In this document: positions 1 to 10,858 of the stretch, in pieces
How the letters are laid out: the number at the start of each line of letters is the position of its first letter
Numbering within the stretch: the stretch's first letter is position 1
The notes under the pieces: generated by a model
Database searches by the model: none
Told to the model about the DNA's origin: nothing
Seen by the model: the letters and a program-made list of their open reading frames with translations, nothing else
Made by a program: the position numbers and the translations under genes
Source: Rhizobium sp. SEMIA4064
GTDB lineage: Bacteria; Pseudomonadota; Alphaproteobacteria; Rhizobiales; Rhizobiaceae
Direction of reading: 5' to 3'
DNA length: 52,999 nt
Assembly: GCF_003025035.1 (NCBI RefSeq)
Contig: NZ_PYJN01000011.1
Coordinates: 1-52,999 of the forward strand

Positions 1-1
1 G

Positions 2-622
2 GCGGACGCACTCGACAATGCCGACAGCGAAGGTCGCCGTGTCGCGCTGGAGGGCATTATCGGCGAGTCCGACCAGTTGATCCGCACGTTCAATGCGCTG
101 CTGATGATCTCCCGCGTCGAAGCCGGTTCCGTCGCCGCCGAAATGACCGGCGTCGACCTCTCCACCATCGTCGCGGACACTGCCGAGCTTTATGAGCCTG
201 TGGCCGAGGAGGCGGGTCTGGCGCTGACGACCGATATCGAGCCCGACGTGGAGGTGCAGGGCAATCGCGAGCTGATCGGCCAGGCGATCTTCAATCTGAT
301 CGACAACGCCGTCAAATATGCCTCGGGCTGTCCCGGCAAGCAGGCGGTGGTGTTGAAACTCTCGCGTACGCCGGGTGCCGTGCACCTCGCCGTCGCGGAC
401 CACGGTCCGGGCATTCCTGCCCACCAGCGGACGGAAGTGATCAAACGCTTCTTCCGTCTGGATGAGAGCCGCTCCAAGCCCGGCACCGGCCTGGGCCTTG
501 CCCTGGTGGAAGCGGTGATGGAGCTGCATGGCGGCCGGCTGGAACTTTCCGATACCGACCCGACCAGCCCCGACGCCCGCGGCTTGACGGTAACCATGAT
601 CTTCCCCACGCAGGAACAATAG
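2..622 (+). CDS. Sensor histidine kinase, C-terminal part (5' end outside window)
   Basis: The reading frame is open from base 2, so the N-terminal sensor and the phospho-accepting histidine lie outside the window. What remains is the end of the dimerization helices (ending in ISRVEAG) and a complete HATPase_c domain: N-box DNAVKYAS, G1 box DHGPGIP, F-box RFFRLDESRS and G2 box GTGLGLALVEAV. This is the ATP-binding catalytic half of a membrane two-component kinase that would phosphorylate a response regulator, probably encoded just upstream. It ends 133 bp before glnE, in the same direction. I recall the same gene order (kinase, glnE, pleC-like kinase) in other rhizobia. The signal and the partner cannot be told from this fragment. 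Confidence 0.9.
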   Translation, partial: ADALDNADSEGRRVALEGIIGESDQLIRTFNALLMISRVEAGSVAAEMTGVDLSTIVADTAELYEPVAEEAGLALTTDIEPDVEVQGNRELIGQAIFNLIDNAVKYASGCPGKQAVVLKLSRTPGAVHLAVADHGPGIPAHQRTEVIKRFFRLDESRSKPGTGLGLALVEAVMELHGGRLELSDTDPTSPDARGLTVTMIFPTQEQ

Positions 623-651
623 ATTAATCCTGCCCTACCGGATTGCTTCAT

Positions 652-689
652 CATGATCTCTATATCGGCTTCCGATTTTAGAGATCATG
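652..689. repeat. Long near-perfect palindrome between kinase gene and glnE
   Basis: The arms 652-662 (CATGATCTCTA) and 679-689 are exact reverse complements. Inside them ATCGG (664-668) and CCGAT (672-676) also pair around a CTT loop. Together they form a stem of about 16 pairs with a one/two-base internal bulge. No T-run follows on either strand, so this is not a standard terminator. It could be an operator, an mRNA processing signal or a short intergenic repeat. Confidence 0.7.
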
Positions 690-755
690 CACGATTCAAG
701 ATGTTACTGCGTGCCTTACGTCCGATCGGACGCGGCGCCGTAGGAGGAGAGCTGG

Positions 756-3713
756 ATGACGACGGAAAGCGATTTTCTGCAGGATGTTCCGCCCGGGCGG
801 CTTCGCCCGCTCAATCAGACGGAGCTGAAAGCGACGCTCGCCGACCTCAAGGACATCGCCGCAGCGGAACCGGCAATTGCCGCGCTTCTCGGAGGGGACA
901 GTCCCTTACGCGATTTCATCTCCGCCGCATTGACGCTCTCACCCTATCTGCGCGAAACGGCCAATCTCGACCCGAAGCTTCTTGTCTCAGCCATCAGCAA
1001 ACCGCTGTCACCGCAGATAGAGGCCCTGGTGGCCGAGGCCTGCCGTGCCTGGCTGCCGGCACAGGACGGTGCATCGTCGCCTGCGGAATCCGAGGTCATG
1101 AGCCGTTTGCGCATCGCCAAACGCCGCGCCTCCTTCCTGATCGCGCTTGCCGATCTCGCCCGCATTTTCGACGGAAGAACGACGACGCGCTGGCTGAGCG
1201 CCCTTGCCGAAGCCTCGATTTCGGCAGCGATCGACCATCTGCTCCTGTCGTCGCACGAGGCCGGCAAGATCGTGGTCCGCGACCCTTCGACGCCGAGCCG
1301 CGGCTCTGGCCTCATCGTGCTCGGCATGGGCAAGCTGGGCGCCGAGGAGCTGAACTATTCCTCCGATATCGACCTTGTCGTTTTCTTCGACGAAATGGCA
1401 GGCATCGTTCCCAATCCCGACGATGCGATCGACATCTTCCCGCGGCTGATGCGCCGGCTGGTGCGCATCCTGCAGGAGCGCACTGCCGATGGCTACGTCT
1501 TCCGAACCGATCTTCGTCTGCGCCCCGATCCGGGTTCCACGCCGCTTGCCATCCCCGTTGATGCGGCAATGATCTATTACGAGGGCCGGGGGCAGAACTG
1601 GGAGCGTGCCGCCTTCATCAAGGCGCGCGCCGTCGGCGGGGATATTGCGGCCGGTCAGGTCTTCATCCGAGACCTCGTGCCCTTCGTCTTCCGCAAATAT
1701 CTCGACTACGCGGCGATATCGGATATCCATTCCATCAAGCGGCAGATCCATGCGCACAAGGGTCATGGCGCGATCGCGGTCAAGGGCCACAATGTCAAGC
1801 TCGGCCGCGGCGGCATCCGCGAGATCGAGTTCTTCGTCCAGACGCAGCAGTTGATCGCCGGCGGCCGCATGCCGGCGCTGCGTGGCCGTGCCACCGAGGG
1901 AACATTGGCGGAGCTGACCAAGGCGAAGTGGATCGACGCGGAAACGCGCGACGAACTGACGGAGGCCTACTGGTTTCTGCGCGATGTCGAGCACCGCATC
2001 CAGATGGTGCGGGACGAGCAGACACATCTGCTTCCCGAAACGGATGCCGAGCTGAAGCGCATCGCCTTCCTGATGGGCTTCTCCGATCTGTCCAGCTTTT
2101 CCGAGGCGTTGGTTGCCACGCTGAAGACGGTGGAGCGGCGCTATGCCCGTCTGTTCGAGCAGGAGACCAAGCTTTCGACCGGGACCGGCAACCTCGTGTT
2201 CACCGGTCAGGGCGATGATCCCGATACGCTGAAGACACTGCACCGCCTCGGCTTCGAGCGTCCCTCCGATATCTCCCATGTCATCCGCACATGGCACTAT
2301 GGACGCTATCGGGCCACGCAATCGGTGGAGGCGCGCGAGCGATTGACCGAATTGACGCCGGAATTGCTGCGCGTGTTCGGCGAAAGCAAGCGGGCAGACG
2401 AGGCGCTGCTGCGCTTCGACAGTTTCATCTCGGGTCTGCCGGCGGGCATCCAGCTTTTTTCGCTGCTGAGCACCAATCCGGCGCTGCTTTCGCTCATCGT
2501 CAACATCATGTCATCGGCGCCGCGACTTGCGGAAATCATCGCCGCCAAGCCGCATGTCTTCGATGGCATGCTGGACCCCGGCCTGATGGCGGAGCTGCCG
2601 ACGCGCGATTACTTGGCCGAACGGATCAACAGCTTTCTGGCGCCGGCGGGGCATTACGAGGAGGTGCTGGACCGGCTGCGCATCTTCGCCTCGGAGCAGC
2701 GCTTCCTGATCGGCATCCGTCTGCTGACGGGTGCTATCGCCGGCGCCATGGCCGCCCGTGCCTTCACCTATCTTGCCGATCTGATCGTGGAAGCGGCGTT
2801 GAAGGCGGTGATGAAGGAAATCCAGGCTGTCCATGGCGATTATCCTGGCGGCCGCGTGGCGGTTGTCGGCATGGGGAAGCTCGGCAGCTTTGAACTCACC
2901 GCCGGTTCGGATATCGATATTATCCTGCTTTACGACTATGACGATGACGCCAGCGAATCCATCGGGCCGAAGCCGCTCGACGCGACGCGCTACTTTACCC
3001 GCATCACCCAACGGCTGATGGCCGCACTCTCCGCGCCGACGGCAGAGGGCGTGCTCTACGAAGTCGACATGCGCCTGCGCCCATCCGGCAATAAGGGCCC
3101 GGTCGCAACGCGCATCAACTCCTTCGAGAAATATCAGCGCGGGGAGGCCTGGACCTGGGAGCATATGGCGCTATCGCGCGCTCGCCTGATCTGCGGCGAT
3201 GAGGACCTCGTGCTGAATGCGGAGCGGATCATCGGCGAGGTGCTTTCGGCCAAGCGCGATATTCCGAAGATCGCCAAGGATGTCACCGAGATGCGGGGCT
3301 TGATCGAAGAGGAAAAGCCACCTGTGAGCATTTGGGACTTGAAGCTCATCCCCGGCGGCCTGATCGATATCGAATTCATCGCGCAATATCTGCGGCTGAT
3401 CGCGCCCGCCCGGGGCGTGGGCATCGACGCCAATGGCCTCAGCACCGGCGAGGCGCTGAAACTGCTCGGCGGCAGCTTGATGGACCGCAACGATCTCGAC
3501 CTCGCCCTGGAGGCGCTGCATCTTTATACCGAACTGTCGCAGTTGATCCGGCTCTGCGTCGACGGACCGTTCGATCCGGAGAAGGCCCCTTCCGGGCTGA
3601 TCGAGCTGGTTTGCCGCGCCGGCGATTGCCCCGATATCAAGACGCTGGAAGCGGAACTCAAGCGGCTTTCGAAAGCGGTGCGTAAAGTTTTCCAATCGGT
3701 TGTGAAGGCGTAG
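756..3713 (+). CDS. glnE: Bifunctional glutamine synthetase adenylyltransferase/deadenylyltransferase
   Basis: GlnE attaches AMP to, and phosphorolytically removes it from, a conserved tyrosine of glutamine synthetase under PII control, so it tunes cytoplasmic ammonia assimilation. The 985-residue product has the two expected nucleotidyltransferase cores. The N-terminal deadenylylase core has GMGKLGAEELNYSSDIDL near residues 190-207, and the C-terminal adenylylase core has GMGKLGSFELTAGSDIDI near 705-722; the linker region lies between them. Length is normal for alphaproteobacteria. An AGGAGGAG ribosome-binding site sits 6-7 bases before the ATG at 756. The gene ends two bases from the convergent PleC-like gene, with no terminator between them. 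Confidence 0.97.
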   Translation: MTTESDFLQDVPPGRLRPLNQTELKATLADLKDIAAAEPAIAALLGGDSPLRDFISAALTLSPYLRETANLDPKLLVSAISKPLSPQIEALVAEACRAWLPAQDGASSPAESEVMSRLRIAKRRASFLIALADLARIFDGRTTTRWLSALAEASISAAIDHLLLSSHEAGKIVVRDPSTPSRGSGLIVLGMGKLGAEELNYSSDIDLVVFFDEMAGIVPNPDDAIDIFPRLMRRLVRILQERTADGYVFRTDLRLRPDPGSTPLAIPVDAAMIYYEGRGQNWERAAFIKARAVGGDIAAGQVFIRDLVPFVFRKYLDYAAISDIHSIKRQIHAHKGHGAIAVKGHNVKLGRGGIREIEFFVQTQQLIAGGRMPALRGRATEGTLAELTKAKWIDAETRDELTEAYWFLRDVEHRIQMVRDEQTHLLPETDAELKRIAFLMGFSDLSSFSEALVATLKTVERRYARLFEQETKLSTGTGNLVFTGQGDDPDTLKTLHRLGFERPSDISHVIRTWHYGRYRATQSVEARERLTELTPELLRVFGESKRADEALLRFDSFISGLPAGIQLFSLLSTNPALLSLIVNIMSSAPRLAEIIAAKPHVFDGMLDPGLMAELPTRDYLAERINSFLAPAGHYEEVLDRLRIFASEQRFLIGIRLLTGAIAGAMAARAFTYLADLIVEAALKAVMKEIQAVHGDYPGGRVAVVGMGKLGSFELTAGSDIDIILLYDYDDDASESIGPKPLDATRYFTRITQRLMAALSAPTAEGVLYEVDMRLRPSGNKGPVATRINSFEKYQRGEAWTWEHMALSRARLICGDEDLVLNAERIIGEVLSAKRDIPKIAKDVTEMRGLIEEEKPPVSIWDLKLIPGGLIDIEFIAQYLRLIAPARGVGIDANGLSTGEALKLLGGSLMDRNDLDLALEALHLYTELSQLIRLCVDGPFDPEKAPSGLIELVCRAGDCPDIKTLEAELKRLSKAVRKVFQSVVKA

Positions 3714-3714
3714 C

Positions 3715-6030
<2,316 letters not shown>

Positions 6031-6053
6031 CGCTCTAGCCTTGTCCCTCGTGT

Positions 6054-6142
6054 GATTCGCAGCGCCGCTCGCCCGAATCTACCCTAATGAATCACTCGTG
6101 ATTCGCCTTGTCCAGAGGGCAGGGTAAAACTTTCTTAACCAT
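6054..6142 (-). promoter_or_regulatory. Cluster of four GANTC (CcrM) sites plus CtrA-like half-site upstream of the pleC-like gene
   Basis: GANTC pentamers lie at 6054-6058, 6075-6079, 6089-6093 and 6100-6104, four in 51 bp, 24-74 bp upstream of the kinase ATG. TTAACCAT at 6135-6142 matches the extended CtrA half-site. In Caulobacter and rhizobia, CcrM methylation of promoter GANTC sites together with CtrA/GcrA binding times the expression of cell-cycle genes. The sites are read directly; their function is inferred. Confidence 0.55.
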
Positions 6143-6207
6143 ATGCGATTTCGTGCTTTTTTGTACTCGCAATGGTAAGCCGCGGCTACAAGGGACTCGT
6201 TCCGGCT

Positions 6208-6235
6208 GAAAAAGGCGGGCTCAAATCACCCGCCT
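6208..6235 (-). terminator. Rho-independent terminator after pepN
   Basis: Read on the minus strand, AGGCGGG and CCCGCCT form a 7-bp stem (6213-6219 with 6229-6235), followed by five U residues (6208-6212). It lies 26 bases past the pepN stop codon and before the pleC-like promoter region. Confidence 0.75.
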
Positions 6236-6260
6236 CGATCTCGCAAGAGCAAGCAAAAAT

Positions 6261-8909
6261 TCATTCCTTGAGGATGCGGTCCACAATATCACGAACATCC
6301 GTCGAAAGGCTGCCGGCGCGTTCGATTTGCATCAAGGCGGAGCGGGCGTGATCGGCGCGCACTAGCTCCAGCAAGCGCCAGGAGCGCATGGAGGTCAGGA
6401 TGCGGGCAGCCAACTGCGGGTTGCGCTGGTCGATGTCGAGGATTTGCTCTGCGAGGAAGCGATAGCCGGCTCCATCCGCACGACCGAAGCCGGTGGGATT
6501 GGCAAAGGCGAAGGTGCCGACGAGGGCGCGCATGCGGTTCGGATTGGTGCGCTTGAAAAGCGGCGTTTCCATCAGGCCCTGGATGCGCTCCAAGGTCGCG
6601 GCGCCAGGGATAGCCGCCTGAATGGCAAGCCACTTGTCGATGACCAGCGCGTTCTCTGCGAAGCGATCGTGGAAGCCCTGGAGGGCTGCCTTGGCTTCCG
6701 CCGACTCCGGAAACCGGTGGGCAAGGATCGTCAGGGCAGCACTGAGGTCGGTCATGTTATTCGCCGCGTCAAAGGCTGCTTTGGCGCGAGCCGGCGCGTT
6801 GTCCGACTGCGACAGATAGGTGAGCGCGGCATTCCGCAAGGCTCTCCGTCCGGCGCTGGCGGCATCCGGACTGAAGGGGTCCGATGTCTGCATGTTGTCA
6901 TAGAGGGCGGCGAAGACGCTTCTCCCGGCTTCGGCAACCAGTGCGAGGATCGCCTGACGGCCGGCGTGGATTGCGTCCGGATCATTATTGCCGCCGAGTT
7001 CGCGGGCAATGTCGGCCTCACTCGGCAGGGCGAGCGCCTGGGCGCGGAAAGCGGGCTCCAGGCTCTCATCATTTGCAGCCGCCAAAAGCGCGTCGACGAA
7101 GGCTGCGTCGCAAGTGATCGGATTACCCTGCCGCGCGTCGCGGGCAGCCTGCAGCAGGTTGGGCAGGCCAAGGTCGATCAGCGCCTGCCAGCGGGCGAAA
7201 TGGTCGGTTTCGTAGCGAGCGATCAGCGCCAGGTCCTTGGCGCTCTGGCTGAGCTGAAGATTGATCGGCGTCGAGAAGCTGCGGTTCAGCGACAGCACCG
7301 GCCGGGAAGGAATGCCGTGGAAGACGGCCGTCTGCGTCCGCGCAGTCAGGTGCAGGACATCGTCGGTCAGTTCCGCGTCGGTCACCGATGTCGGCGTCAA
7401 CAATGCCCCGTCCGCGGCGAAAAGCGCTGTGCGTAGCGGAATATGCATGGGCTCCTTGGTCGCCTGGCCGGGAGTGGCCGGGACCATCTGCTCGAGTGAA
7501 AGAGCGAAGGTCTTGGCTGCCGCGTCATAGGTGCCCGAAGCGGTCACCAGCGGCGTGCCAGCCTGATGATACCAGAGCGAGAACTGCGTCAGGTCGCGCC
7601 CGCTCGCATCCTCGAAACATTTGATGAAGTCCTCAATCGTCACAGCTTGGCCGTCGTGGCGGTCGAAATAGAGATCCATGCCCTTCTTGAACAGATCGCG
7701 GCCGAGGAGCGTGGCGATCATGCGAGTGACTTCGCTGCCCTTCTCGTAGACCGTCGTCGTATAGAAGTTGTTGATTTCGCGGTATTTCGTCGGGCGAACC
7801 GGATGAGCAAGCGGCCCGCTGTCTTCCGGAAACTGCTCCGATTTCAGATGGCGGACTTCGGCGATGCGCTTGACCGGCCGCGAACGCTGATCGGCGGAAA
7901 ATTCGTGGTCGCGATAGACCGTCAAGCCTTCCTTGAGGCAGAGCTGGAACCAGTCGCGGCAGGTAATGCGATTGCCGGTCCAATTGTGGAAATATTCATG
8001 CGCGATGATCGCCTCGATATTGGCATAGTCGGCATCGGTAGCGATTTCCGGATCAGCCAGCACGTATTTGTCGTTGAAGACGTTGAGGCCCTTGTTCTCC
8101 ATCGCCCCCATGTTGAAATCGGAGACGGCGACGATCATGAAGATGTCGAGATCGTATTCGCGGCCGAACCGCTCCTCATCCCACTTCATCGAGCGCTTCA
8201 GCGCGTCCATGGCATAGGCTGCGCGTGGCTCCTTGCCGTGTTCGACATAGATCTTCAGCGCCACTTCACGGTCGGACATCGTGACGAACGTGTCCTCAAC
8301 CACGCCGAGATCGCCGGCAACGAGCGCGAAGAGATAGCTCGGCTTCGGATGCGGATCGAACCAGGCGGCGAAATGCTTGCCTTCGCCATAGCCGGCACCG
8401 CCAAGGAAATTGCCGTTCGACAACAGCAGCGGATTGGCGGCTTTGTCGGCGATGATGTTGACCGTGTAGGGAGCAAGGACGTCGGGGCGATCGGGGAAAT
8501 AGGTGATGCGGCGGAAGCCCTCGGCTTCGCACTGGGTGCAATAGATGCCGCCGCTGCGGTAAAGCCCCATCAATTGCGTGTTGGCTTCGGGGTTGATGAT
8601 GGTCGTGATCGTCAGCTCGAAGGGCGTGCTCTCTGGCAAGTCGCGAACTGTCAGGCTTTCCGCCGTCGCCTCGAATTGCCCGGCCGGAACGTCGACCTGA
8701 TCGAGCAGCAGCCCGGAAAGGCTGAGATCGTCGCCATCGAGCACAAGCGGTGCCTTGGGGTCGGTACCTTCGCGGCGATGGAAGATCAGCCGCGCTTCGA
8801 CCTTGGTCTCGGTCGGATGCAGATCGAAGGTAAGGTCCACGCGTTCCAGAACGAAGTCGGTGGGACGATAGTCTGCCAGATGGACGATCTGGCCGGTGTC
8901 TGTTCGCAT
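6261..8909 (-). CDS. pepN: Aminopeptidase N (M1 family zinc metallopeptidase)
   Basis: PepN is a cytosolic enzyme that removes N-terminal residues in the last steps of peptide turnover. The 882-residue protein shows the substrate-anchoring motif GAMENKG near residue 267. The zinc site HEYFHNW lies at 304-310, with the third ligand glutamate 19 residues later in KEGLTVYRD. The long helical C-terminal domain (about 550-882) is typical of the E. coli PepN subfamily. Length is as expected. The gene is monocistronic: a terminator follows, and about 130 bp of non-coding DNA precedes the ATG at 8909. Confidence 0.97.
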   Translation of the reverse strand: MRTDTGQIVHLADYRPTDFVLERVDLTFDLHPTETKVEARLIFHRREGTDPKAPLVLDGDDLSLSGLLLDQVDVPAGQFEATAESLTVRDLPESTPFELTITTIINPEANTQLMGLYRSGGIYCTQCEAEGFRRITYFPDRPDVLAPYTVNIIADKAANPLLLSNGNFLGGAGYGEGKHFAAWFDPHPKPSYLFALVAGDLGVVEDTFVTMSDREVALKIYVEHGKEPRAAYAMDALKRSMKWDEERFGREYDLDIFMIVAVSDFNMGAMENKGLNVFNDKYVLADPEIATDADYANIEAIIAHEYFHNWTGNRITCRDWFQLCLKEGLTVYRDHEFSADQRSRPVKRIAEVRHLKSEQFPEDSGPLAHPVRPTKYREINNFYTTTVYEKGSEVTRMIATLLGRDLFKKGMDLYFDRHDGQAVTIEDFIKCFEDASGRDLTQFSLWYHQAGTPLVTASGTYDAAAKTFALSLEQMVPATPGQATKEPMHIPLRTALFAADGALLTPTSVTDAELTDDVLHLTARTQTAVFHGIPSRPVLSLNRSFSTPINLQLSQSAKDLALIARYETDHFARWQALIDLGLPNLLQAARDARQGNPITCDAAFVDALLAAANDESLEPAFRAQALALPSEADIARELGGNNDPDAIHAGRQAILALVAEAGRSVFAALYDNMQTSDPFSPDAASAGRRALRNAALTYLSQSDNAPARAKAAFDAANNMTDLSAALTILAHRFPESAEAKAALQGFHDRFAENALVIDKWLAIQAAIPGAATLERIQGLMETPLFKRTNPNRMRALVGTFAFANPTGFGRADGAGYRFLAEQILDIDQRNPQLAARILTSMRSWRLLELVRADHARSALMQIERAGSLSTDVRDIVDRILKE

Positions 8910-9034
8910 GGTCTATCCTGATCAGGCTTATACTGCGGCGGGCGGCGTTGATCCGAAGCAGCGCTCCGGAAGCAAATCCGCGCGCATCATTACATCGAAA
9001 TCTGAACCAAAGTTAAAGTCATATCGTGGCGCCG

Positions 9035-9256
9035 CTACAATTCGTGATGGCGAGCAAAGTATTTGATCGGGAAGGCCACGTTTGATTTCAGGTTGAACGC
9101 CGCCTTGATCGCGTCGTCGGCTTCCGTTTGCTCTGCGACGACACCATACCATCCAAGCCCATCATGGTCTTCACAACCGAGCGTCTTGGCACAAGCGACG
9201 ATGGTGTCGTTATTGTCGTAGTAGCTACCCGCGTTATGCGATCGTCCTTGGTTCGG
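9035..9256 (-). pseudogene. Protein-like C-terminal fragment without a start codon
   Basis: A reading frame ending in a TAG at 9035 encodes a low-repeat, globular-looking sequence that includes YYDNNDTIVACAKTLGC and WYGVVAEQTEADDAIKAAF and ends FARHHEL. Its composition looks like real protein rather than a shadow frame. Upstream there is no ATG, GTG or TTG in frame before the end of the MFS gene at 9282, apart from a GTG too close to the end to matter. It may be the remnant of a gene truncated when the neighbouring DNA was rearranged, or a small gene with an unusual start. I do not recognise the family. Confidence 0.35.
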
Positions 9257-9281
9257 CTCCTGGCCGACAGATCCGAGGCGA

Positions 9282-10523
9282 TCAGTCGGCCGTCGACTGC
9301 ATCGTGCGGACCGTCGATTCGCTGCTGCCACGGACGGGCAGAGATATGGACTGGAAGTCCGTCTTTTCGACGCGTCCCTCGTTCGGCTTGCGCATGGCGA
9401 TGCGCCAGCCGGCATAGCCGGCATAGAGCGCAAAGGCGAGAGCCAGGAACCAGAGAAGGCCGGATGGGCCGGCAACTTCCATCATCGCGCCGCCGACCAG
9501 CGGCCCGGAGACCGTGCCGAGTCCATAAAGCAGCATGATGCCGCTGGAGATGGTGACATATTCATCCGGCGCTGCGCGGTCGTTGGCATGGGCGACATTG
9601 AGCGCATAGATCGGATAGAGCACGGTGCCGATGAAGAAGCCGGCGATATAGAGCGTCAACTGCGCATGCACGTCGAACAAGGTCATGATGGCACAGGCGA
9701 GGACGCCGACGACGCCGCAGACGATCATCACGTAGCGACGGTCCATCAGGTCCGATATGCGACCGATCGGCATTTGCGATACTGCACCGCCGGCGAGCAC
9801 GCAGGCAAGCAGCGTCGCACCCTCGGCCGTGTTCATGCCGACATTCTGGGTATAGACGCCGCCAAGGCTGCTCCATGTGCCGGAAAGAGCGCCCGACAGC
9901 AGCGAACCGACGAAGGCGATCGGCGATAGCCGATAAAGTTTCGGCAGGTCGAACTTGGCCTGATGAATCGGCGTCGGCGACTTGGCGGTCGATAGCGCCG
10001 TCGGCAGCATCGCGAGCGCGAAGATGACGCCGCAGAGAATGAAAAGCGAGGTATTGCTGGGATCGCCGAGCGGCACCAGATATTGCCCACCGATCGAGCC
10101 GACTAGGCAGGTGATCATATAGACCGAGAAGATCGTCGCGCGATTGTCGTTGGTGACCCGCTCGTTCAACCAGCTTTCGATGATAAGATAGGCGCCGGCG
10201 ATGCCGAAGCCGCTGATGCAGCGGAAAACCAGCCAGGCGCGCCAATCGACCATCAATGCGCACAGCAGAATGCCGATGCTGAGAAGTGAGATCAGGGCGC
10301 CGAAGACGCGCACATGTCCCACCCGCTGCACGAAGCGCGGCGTGACGATGCAGGATATGGTGAAGCCGAAGGTGTAACCAGTCGCGATCACCGAAATGGT
10401 GAAAGTCGACCAGCCTTCCGCCACGGAGCGGATCGGGACGACGAAGTTCATCAAGCCATAGCCGACCATCATCAACAGCGTTGACAACATCAGACTGGCG
10501 ATCGAGACGAGGCTGGCCAGCAT
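9282..10523 (-). CDS. MFS transporter, YcaD-like
   Basis: A 413-residue inner-membrane carrier with about 12 predicted hydrophobic helices and no signal peptide. Features include the loop 2-3 region RFVQRVGHVRVFG and the stretch YLIIESWLNERVTNDNRA after helix 5. ESWLNER-type motifs at this point are typical of the YcaD-like branch of major facilitator proteins. The loop between helices 8 and 9 has GRISDLMDRR, a second MFS motif A. The substrate is unknown. It is transcribed away from the predicted regulator at 10859, so regulation by that protein is possible but unproven. Confidence 0.85.
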   Translation of the reverse strand: MLASLVSIASLMLSTLLMMVGYGLMNFVVPIRSVAEGWSTFTISVIATGYTFGFTISCIVTPRFVQRVGHVRVFGALISLLSIGILLCALMVDWRAWLVFRCISGFGIAGAYLIIESWLNERVTNDNRATIFSVYMITCLVGSIGGQYLVPLGDPSNTSLFILCGVIFALAMLPTALSTAKSPTPIHQAKFDLPKLYRLSPIAFVGSLLSGALSGTWSSLGGVYTQNVGMNTAEGATLLACVLAGGAVSQMPIGRISDLMDRRYVMIVCGVVGVLACAIMTLFDVHAQLTLYIAGFFIGTVLYPIYALNVAHANDRAAPDEYVTISSGIMLLYGLGTVSGPLVGGAMMEVAGPSGLLWFLALAFALYAGYAGWRIAMRKPNEGRVEKTDFQSISLPVRGSSESTVRTMQSTAD

Positions 10524-10858
10524 TGAAGCGGGATTCCGGTCGATTGGTTAAAGCAGATGCGCGTCGTGAAAGCGCATCTTGCTCTAACCCAGCAACGATG
10601 CGCGATCAATCGCGACGGCATATGGCGCGGTTGGTTGATCTGTGGCCCACCTCGCAAGTTAGTCTAAAAAAGATGATGGTGAAAGAATGGTTTTAAAGTT
10701 AAATTATTTGTTTAACTTCTTGTGATAACAGTGTTTTCACATAACTATAGCATGCTATCTGATGTCGGAGCTGCGATCTGAAGCCGCAGATTTATTCAAA
10801 AAAATGAGAACAATTCCTTCCGATCGGTCTTTTAGAAGGGCGCCATAAGGAGGCCCGA
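10524..10858. other. AT-rich intergenic region with two inverted repeats
   Basis: This 335-bp divergent region holds two symmetric elements. At 10548-10587, TTAAAGCA-GATGCGC pairs with GCGCATCTTGCTCTAA around a nine-base loop, in the style of rhizobial intergenic palindromes. At 10696-10718, AAGTTAAA and TTTAACTT flank a 7-bp spacer, a good operator candidate inside a stretch much richer in A+T than its surroundings. The promoters of both flanking genes should lie here. No credible coding sequence is seen. Confidence 0.6.

Noticed and set aside
7566..8921. 451-codon frame on the plus strand opposite pepN
   Set aside because: PepN motifs lie on the other strand; the composition (many Arg, Glu and Asp in a repeating codon-shadow pattern) is that of a mirror frame.
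10699..10715. TTAA-N9-TTAA as a CtrA box
   Set aside because: CtrA boxes need a 7-bp spacer; here it is 9, and the dyad symmetry is better explained as a repressor operator.
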